8,764 nt of DNA, from the NCBI GenBank assembly GCA_026705105.1, contig JAPPBK010000378.1, forward strand, positions 1-8,764. Direction: 5' to 3'. Positions 6,587 to 8,764 of the stretch are shown here, in pieces; position 1 is the first letter of the stretch, and the number at the start of each line of letters is the position of its first letter. The position numbers and the translations under genes were made by a program. This stretch comes from Chloroflexota bacterium. Lineage in GTDB: Bacteria; Chloroflexota; Dehalococcoidia; Bin125. The notes under the pieces are model-generated. The model ran no database searches and was not told where the DNA came from. It worked only from the letters and a program-made list of their open reading frames with translations.

Positions 6587-6659
6587 GGGCGGACATGCAA
6601 GAGAGAACGTCCGGCACAGACAGGACCTCCAGAGGCTGTGCTAGCAGGCAGGATTCGCA
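6587..6659 (+). other. 73-nt rplE-rpsH spacer where rpsN is expected
   Basis: In the usual spc order rpsN (S14) lies between rplE and rpsH. This spacer is far too short for even the 61-codon zinc-type S14, and no frame shows the S14 motifs (CxxCGR, CRxCFRE, GELPGVRKASW). It holds an inverted repeat (6614-6641), a Shine-Dalgarno-like GCAGGA region at 6649-6653 for rpsH, and an overlapping 24-codon ORF (6595-6669) of doubtful reality. It is the longest non-coding stretch in the window. Confidence 0.75.
6614..6641 (+). promoter_or_regulatory. Inverted repeat upstream of rpsH, possible mRNA hairpin
   Basis: GCACAG (6614-6619) is exactly complementary to CTGTGC (6636-6641). Inside it CCT (6626-6628) can pair with AGG (6633-6635) around a CCAG loop, giving nine pairs with a six-base bulge (6620-6625) on the 5' side only. 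The rpsH ribosome binding site follows 8 nt later. No U-run follows, so it is not a typical terminator. A role in translational control of rpsH is conceivable but is inference only. Confidence 0.35.
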
Positions 6660-7064
6660 ATGCCAGTGACTGATCCCGTCGCCGACATGCTGACGCGCAT
6701 TCGCAATGCGATCCACGCGGGGCATCCGCGCGTGGAGATTCCGGCGTCGAAGATGAAGATCTCGATCGCCAATGTGCTCGAAGAGGAAGGCTTCATCCGT
6801 TCATATGAGGTTCGCGAGCGCGCGGGTCGAGCCGGGCGCGATCTCGATGTCGAGCTGCTCTACGACGAAGAGGGCACGTCGGTCGTGTCGGGTCTGAAGC
6901 GGGTATCGCGGCCGGGATTGCGCGTGTATGTGCAGAAGCGCGAGATTCCGCGCCCGTACGGCGGGCTGGGGGTGGCGATCTTGACAACGCCTCGGGGCGT
7001 GATGACCGGGGCGCGGGCGCGCCGCGAGAACGTGGGCGGAGAAGTGCTGTGCTTCGTCTGGTGA
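6660..7064 (+). CDS. rpsH: Small subunit ribosomal protein S8
   Basis: S8 is a primary 16S rRNA binder that organises the central domain of the 30S. In E. coli it also represses spc translation by binding the mRNA near rplE. The 134 residues match the family: VTDPVADMLTRIRNAIHAGH at 3-22, EIPASKMKISIANVLEEEGF at 26-45, then LKRVSRPGLRVYV at 79-91. The C-terminal signature is GGLGVAILTTPRGVMTGARA (101-120), continuing to GGEVLCFVW, where the S8 rRNA-binding serine-containing motif (STS in E. coli) reads TTP. The ATG at 6660 has a CAGGA at 6649-6653, 6 nt upstream, and gives the expected N-terminus. It is preceded by an unusual 73-nt spacer lacking rpsN and followed by a 31-nt spacer. Confidence 0.98.
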   Translation: MPVTDPVADMLTRIRNAIHAGHPRVEIPASKMKISIANVLEEEGFIRSYEVRERAGRAGRDLDVELLYDEEGTSVVSGLKRVSRPGLRVYVQKREIPRPYGGLGVAILTTPRGVMTGARARRENVGGEVLCFVW

Positions 7065-7095
7065 ACCGGCGAGCAACTGGAACGGGAGCGGGACT

Positions 7096-7632
7096 ATGAG
7101 TCGTGTCGGTCGTCTGCCCGTGGCGGTACCGTCGGGCGTGAGCGTGGAGATCGAGCCCGGCCATGTGTCGGTCAAGGGACCGCGGGGCGAGTTGCAGCAG
7201 GATCTGCACCGCGACCTGCACGTCGCGCTGGACGGCGGCGACATCGTCGTAACGCGGCCCAGCGACCGGCGCGAACACCGTTCCCAACACGGACTGGCGC
7301 GGTCGTTGATCCAGAACATGGTGACCGGCGTGTCGGAGGGTTGGACGAAGACACTGGAGATTCAGGGCACGGGCTATCGGGCCGAGATGGACGGCAAGAC
7401 GCTCGTGCTGCGGGTGGGATTCTCCCATCTGGTGCGCAAGCAGCCGCCGGAGGGGATCGAGTTTGATGTCGAGGGCCAGTTGGTCCACGTGCGCGGGGCG
7501 AACAAACAGGTCGTCGGCCAGCAGGCGGCGGAGATTCGCGCGGTGCGACCGCCCGAGCCGTACAAGGGCAAGGGCATTCGCTACCAGGGTGAATGGGTCA
7601 GACGCAAGCAAGGCAAGAGCGCGATCGGCTAG
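7096..7632 (+). CDS. rplF: Large subunit ribosomal protein L6
   Basis: L6 binds 23S rRNA near the sarcin-ricin loop, close to where EF-Tu and EF-G act. The 178 residues contain the two homologous alpha/beta halves typical of L6. The first has SRVGRLPVAVPSGVSVEI (2-19) and VSVKGPRGELQQD (24-36). The linker and second half have GLARSLIQNMVTGVSEGWTK (66-85), LEIQGTGYRAEMDGKTLVLR (87-106) and FDVEGQLVHVRGANKQVVGQ (123-142). The family signature PPEPYKGKGIRYQGEWVRRK is at 152-171. Length and motifs are complete. GGGAG (7084-7088) lies 7 nt before the ATG. The 53-nt spacer to rplR is longer than those in the S10 half of the cluster. Confidence 0.99.
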   Translation: MSRVGRLPVAVPSGVSVEIEPGHVSVKGPRGELQQDLHRDLHVALDGGDIVVTRPSDRREHRSQHGLARSLIQNMVTGVSEGWTKTLEIQGTGYRAEMDGKTLVLRVGFSHLVRKQPPEGIEFDVEGQLVHVRGANKQVVGQQAAEIRAVRPPEPYKGKGIRYQGEWVRRKQGKSAIG

Positions 7633-7685
7633 GCGCTTCGGCGTCCTGACGTCCCGATAGCGCGCGTTGAGGTGGAGCGAGCGAG
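7633..7685 (+). other. rplF-rplR spacer with ribosome binding site
   Basis: The spacer holds GAGGTGG (7669-7675), 10 nt before the rplR ATG, a likely Shine-Dalgarno. A short 5-base inverted repeat (GCGCT 7633-7637, AGCGC 7659-7663) is too weak to call a terminator. No promoter is recognised. Confidence 0.5.
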
Positions 7686-8069
7686 ATGACGATACGCAGG
7701 AAGCGGCTCACGAATCACGCCGCGCGCAAGCGGCGGCATCTGCGCGTGCGCAAGCGCGTGCACGGTACCGCACAGCGTCCGCGATTGTGCGTGTTTCGTT
7801 CGGCCCGGCACATCTACGGACAGATCATTGATGACGACCTCGGTGTGACGCTGGCCAGCGCCTCCGATCTGGGCGGCGGATCGGCCGAAGCGACGGAGGA
7901 CGACGGATCGGGCAAGCGAGCGAACGCGCGCGCGGTGGGTCGCCAACTCGCGCAGGCGGCGCAGAAGGCCGGCATCTCTGCCGTGGTCTTCGATCGCGCC
8001 GGATATCAATATCACGGACGCGTCCGCGCGCTGGCCGAGGCCGCGCGCGAGGCGGGACTCGTCTTCTAG
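7686..8069 (+). CDS. rplR: Large subunit ribosomal protein L18
   Basis: L18 binds 5S rRNA together with L5 and attaches it to the 50S central protuberance. The 127 residues show the Arg/Lys-rich N-terminal tail that grips 5S rRNA (RRKRLTNHAARKRRHLRVRK at 4-23), RPRLCVFRSARHIYGQIIDD (31-50) and TLASAS (55-60). It ends with ARAVGRQLAQAAQKAGISAV (81-100) and VFDRAGYQYHGRVRALAEAA (101-120), then REAGLVF. The family usually has 115-122 residues. The extra length lies in a loop at about 61-78, which is rich in Gly, Asp and Glu. The ATG at 7686 follows a good GAGGTGG. The order L6-L18-S5 is the standard spc order. Confidence 0.99.
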   Translation: MTIRRKRLTNHAARKRRHLRVRKRVHGTAQRPRLCVFRSARHIYGQIIDDDLGVTLASASDLGGGSAEATEDDGSGKRANARAVGRQLAQAAQKAGISAVVFDRAGYQYHGRVRALAEAAREAGLVF

Positions 8070-8091
8070 CCGCCGGACGAGGGCGAGGATC

Positions 8092-8096
8092 AGGAG
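8092..8096 (+). promoter_or_regulatory. Shine-Dalgarno deciding the rpsE start
   Basis: AGGAG lies 6 nt before ATG 8103 in the 33-nt rplR-rpsE spacer and supports that ATG as the start. Confidence 0.75.
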
Positions 8097-8102
8097 CAAC
8101 AC

Positions 8103-8764
8103 ATGGTGCAACAGCGAGATGGCGGTCGCGGACGAGGGCGTCGGCGTGATCGCGACGAGCCACAGGACGACACGATCGAGAAGGTGGTGTCCGTCTCGCG
8201 TGTGGCCAAGGTGGTCAAGGGCGGTCGTCGGTTTTCGTTCACCTCGGTGGTTGTGGTCGGCGACGGCGCCGGACGCGTGGGCATCGGGATCGGCAGGGCG
8301 AACGAAGTTCCGGATGCGATTCGCAAGGGTTCGACGATCGCGCGACGCGATATGGTCAGCGTGCCGATTCGCAACGGCACGATCCCGCATCCGATCACGG
8401 CGCGATTCTGCGCCTCGCAGGTACTGCTGAAGCCGGCGGCGCCCGGTACCGGTGTGATTGCCGGCGGCGGCGTGCGGGCCGTGTTGGAGGCGGCGGGGCT
8501 GCGCAACGTGCTGTCCAAGTCGCTGGGCTCGAACAATGTGGTCAACGTGGTCCAGGCGACGCTGCGCGCGCTGGAGCAGTTGCGCGATCCGGTCCAGGTG
8601 CGCCGCGAGCGGCTGCGGCTGGCCGGTCGGGTACCGGCCGAAGTCGAGGCCGAGGCGCTGGCCGAGCCGGCGCCCGAGGCTGAACTCGCCGCGGCCGGAA
8701 CGAGCGAGAGTCGGGCCGGCGCTCGAGGCCGCGGGCATCGAACGCTTCGCGGTCGTCTTCCTGC
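8103..8764 (+). CDS. rpsE: Small subunit ribosomal protein S5 (partial at right edge, extended tail)
   Basis: S5 lies at the mRNA entry and decoding side of the 30S and affects translational fidelity. The start is ATG 8103, frame open to the window end (220 codons, no stop). After a charged N-terminus come VVSVSRVAKVVKGGRRFSFT (28-47), VVVVGDGAGRVGIGIGRANE (49-68) and VPDAIRKG (69-76), forming the double-stranded-RNA-binding-like domain. The second domain has VLLKPAAPGTGVIAGGGVRA (107-126) and VLEAAGLRNVLSKSLGSNN (127-145). The S5 fold normally ends near 165. Here an Ala/Glu/Pro tail continues, with 7 Glu and no Lys or Arg between 177 and 203. From codon 207 (8721) the codon choice turns unlike the rest of the gene, so the frame at the extreme end is doubtful. 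The expected next gene, rpmD, is not in the window. Confidence 0.95.
   Translation, partial: MVQQRDGGRGRGRRRDRDEPQDDTIEKVVSVSRVAKVVKGGRRFSFTSVVVVGDGAGRVGIGIGRANEVPDAIRKGSTIARRDMVSVPIRNGTIPHPITARFCASQVLLKPAAPGTGVIAGGGVRAVLEAAGLRNVLSKSLGSNNVVNVVQATLRALEQLRDPVQVRRERLRLAGRVPAEVEAEALAEPAPEAELAAAGTSESRAGARGRGHRTLRGRLP

Noticed and set aside
6587..6659. Decayed rpsN remnant in the spacer
   Set aside because: No frame in the spacer shows the cysteine motifs or the C-terminal GELPGVRKASW of S14, so a pseudogene cannot be supported.
7633..7663. Possible terminator between rplF and rplR
   Set aside because: Only five base pairs with a loop of about 21 nt and no T-run. The operon clearly continues.
7629..8738. 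Long minus-strand open frame (369 codons) opposite rplR and rpsE
   Set aside because: It is antisense to L18 and S5, is low-complexity Arg/Ala/His-rich, and shows no recognisable motif.

Overview
The window is a conserved bacterial ribosomal-protein superoperon: the end of the str region, all of S10, and most of spc. All genes are on the + strand. The order is tuf (last 15 codons), rpsJ, rplC, rplD, rplW, rplB, rpsS, rplV, rpsC, rplP, rpmC, rpsQ, rplN, rplX, rplE, rpsH, rplF, rplR and rpsE (open at the right edge). No RNA genes, mobile elements, CRISPR arrays or minus-strand genes are supported. The long minus-strand ORFs are what high GC produces opposite real genes.

The DNA is GC-rich, with strong G/C preference at third codon positions. 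The sequences of S10, L3, L16, L14 and S5, a tuf gene directly before rpsJ, and an L24 with two CxxC pairs best fit a GC-rich Chloroflexota lineage (perhaps Thermomicrobia- or Dehalococcoidia-like). This placement comes from remembered family sequences, not a search, and is moderate at best.

Layout: 1-50 encodes the EF-Tu C-terminus. From 90 to 6586 the genes are packed very tightly, with overlaps of 1, 4 or 8 nt at rplC/rplD, rplD/rplW, rpsS/rplV, rpsC/rplP, rpsQ/rplN and rplX/rplE. rplN and rplX abut with no spacer. This suggests one polycistronic mRNA with translational coupling. After rplE the packing loosens, with spacers of 73, 31, 53 and 33 nt. No gene lies in any spacer and none is longer than 73 nt.

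The products build both ribosomal subunits: early 23S binders (L3, L4, L22, L23, L24, L29), peptidyl-transferase-centre and tRNA-site proteins (L2, L16, L5, L6, L14, L18), and 30S proteins (S3, S5, S8, S10, S17, S19). EF-Tu delivers aminoacyl-tRNA to the finished ribosome.

No new biological system is visible. The points worth a second look are: rpsN (S14) is missing from its usual place between rplE and rpsH; the spacer left there holds an inverted repeat and a 24-codon ORF; L29, S17 and S5 carry unusual acidic C-terminal tails; and the codon pattern at the extreme right edge moves out of the rpsE frame, suggesting a frameshift or sequence error.
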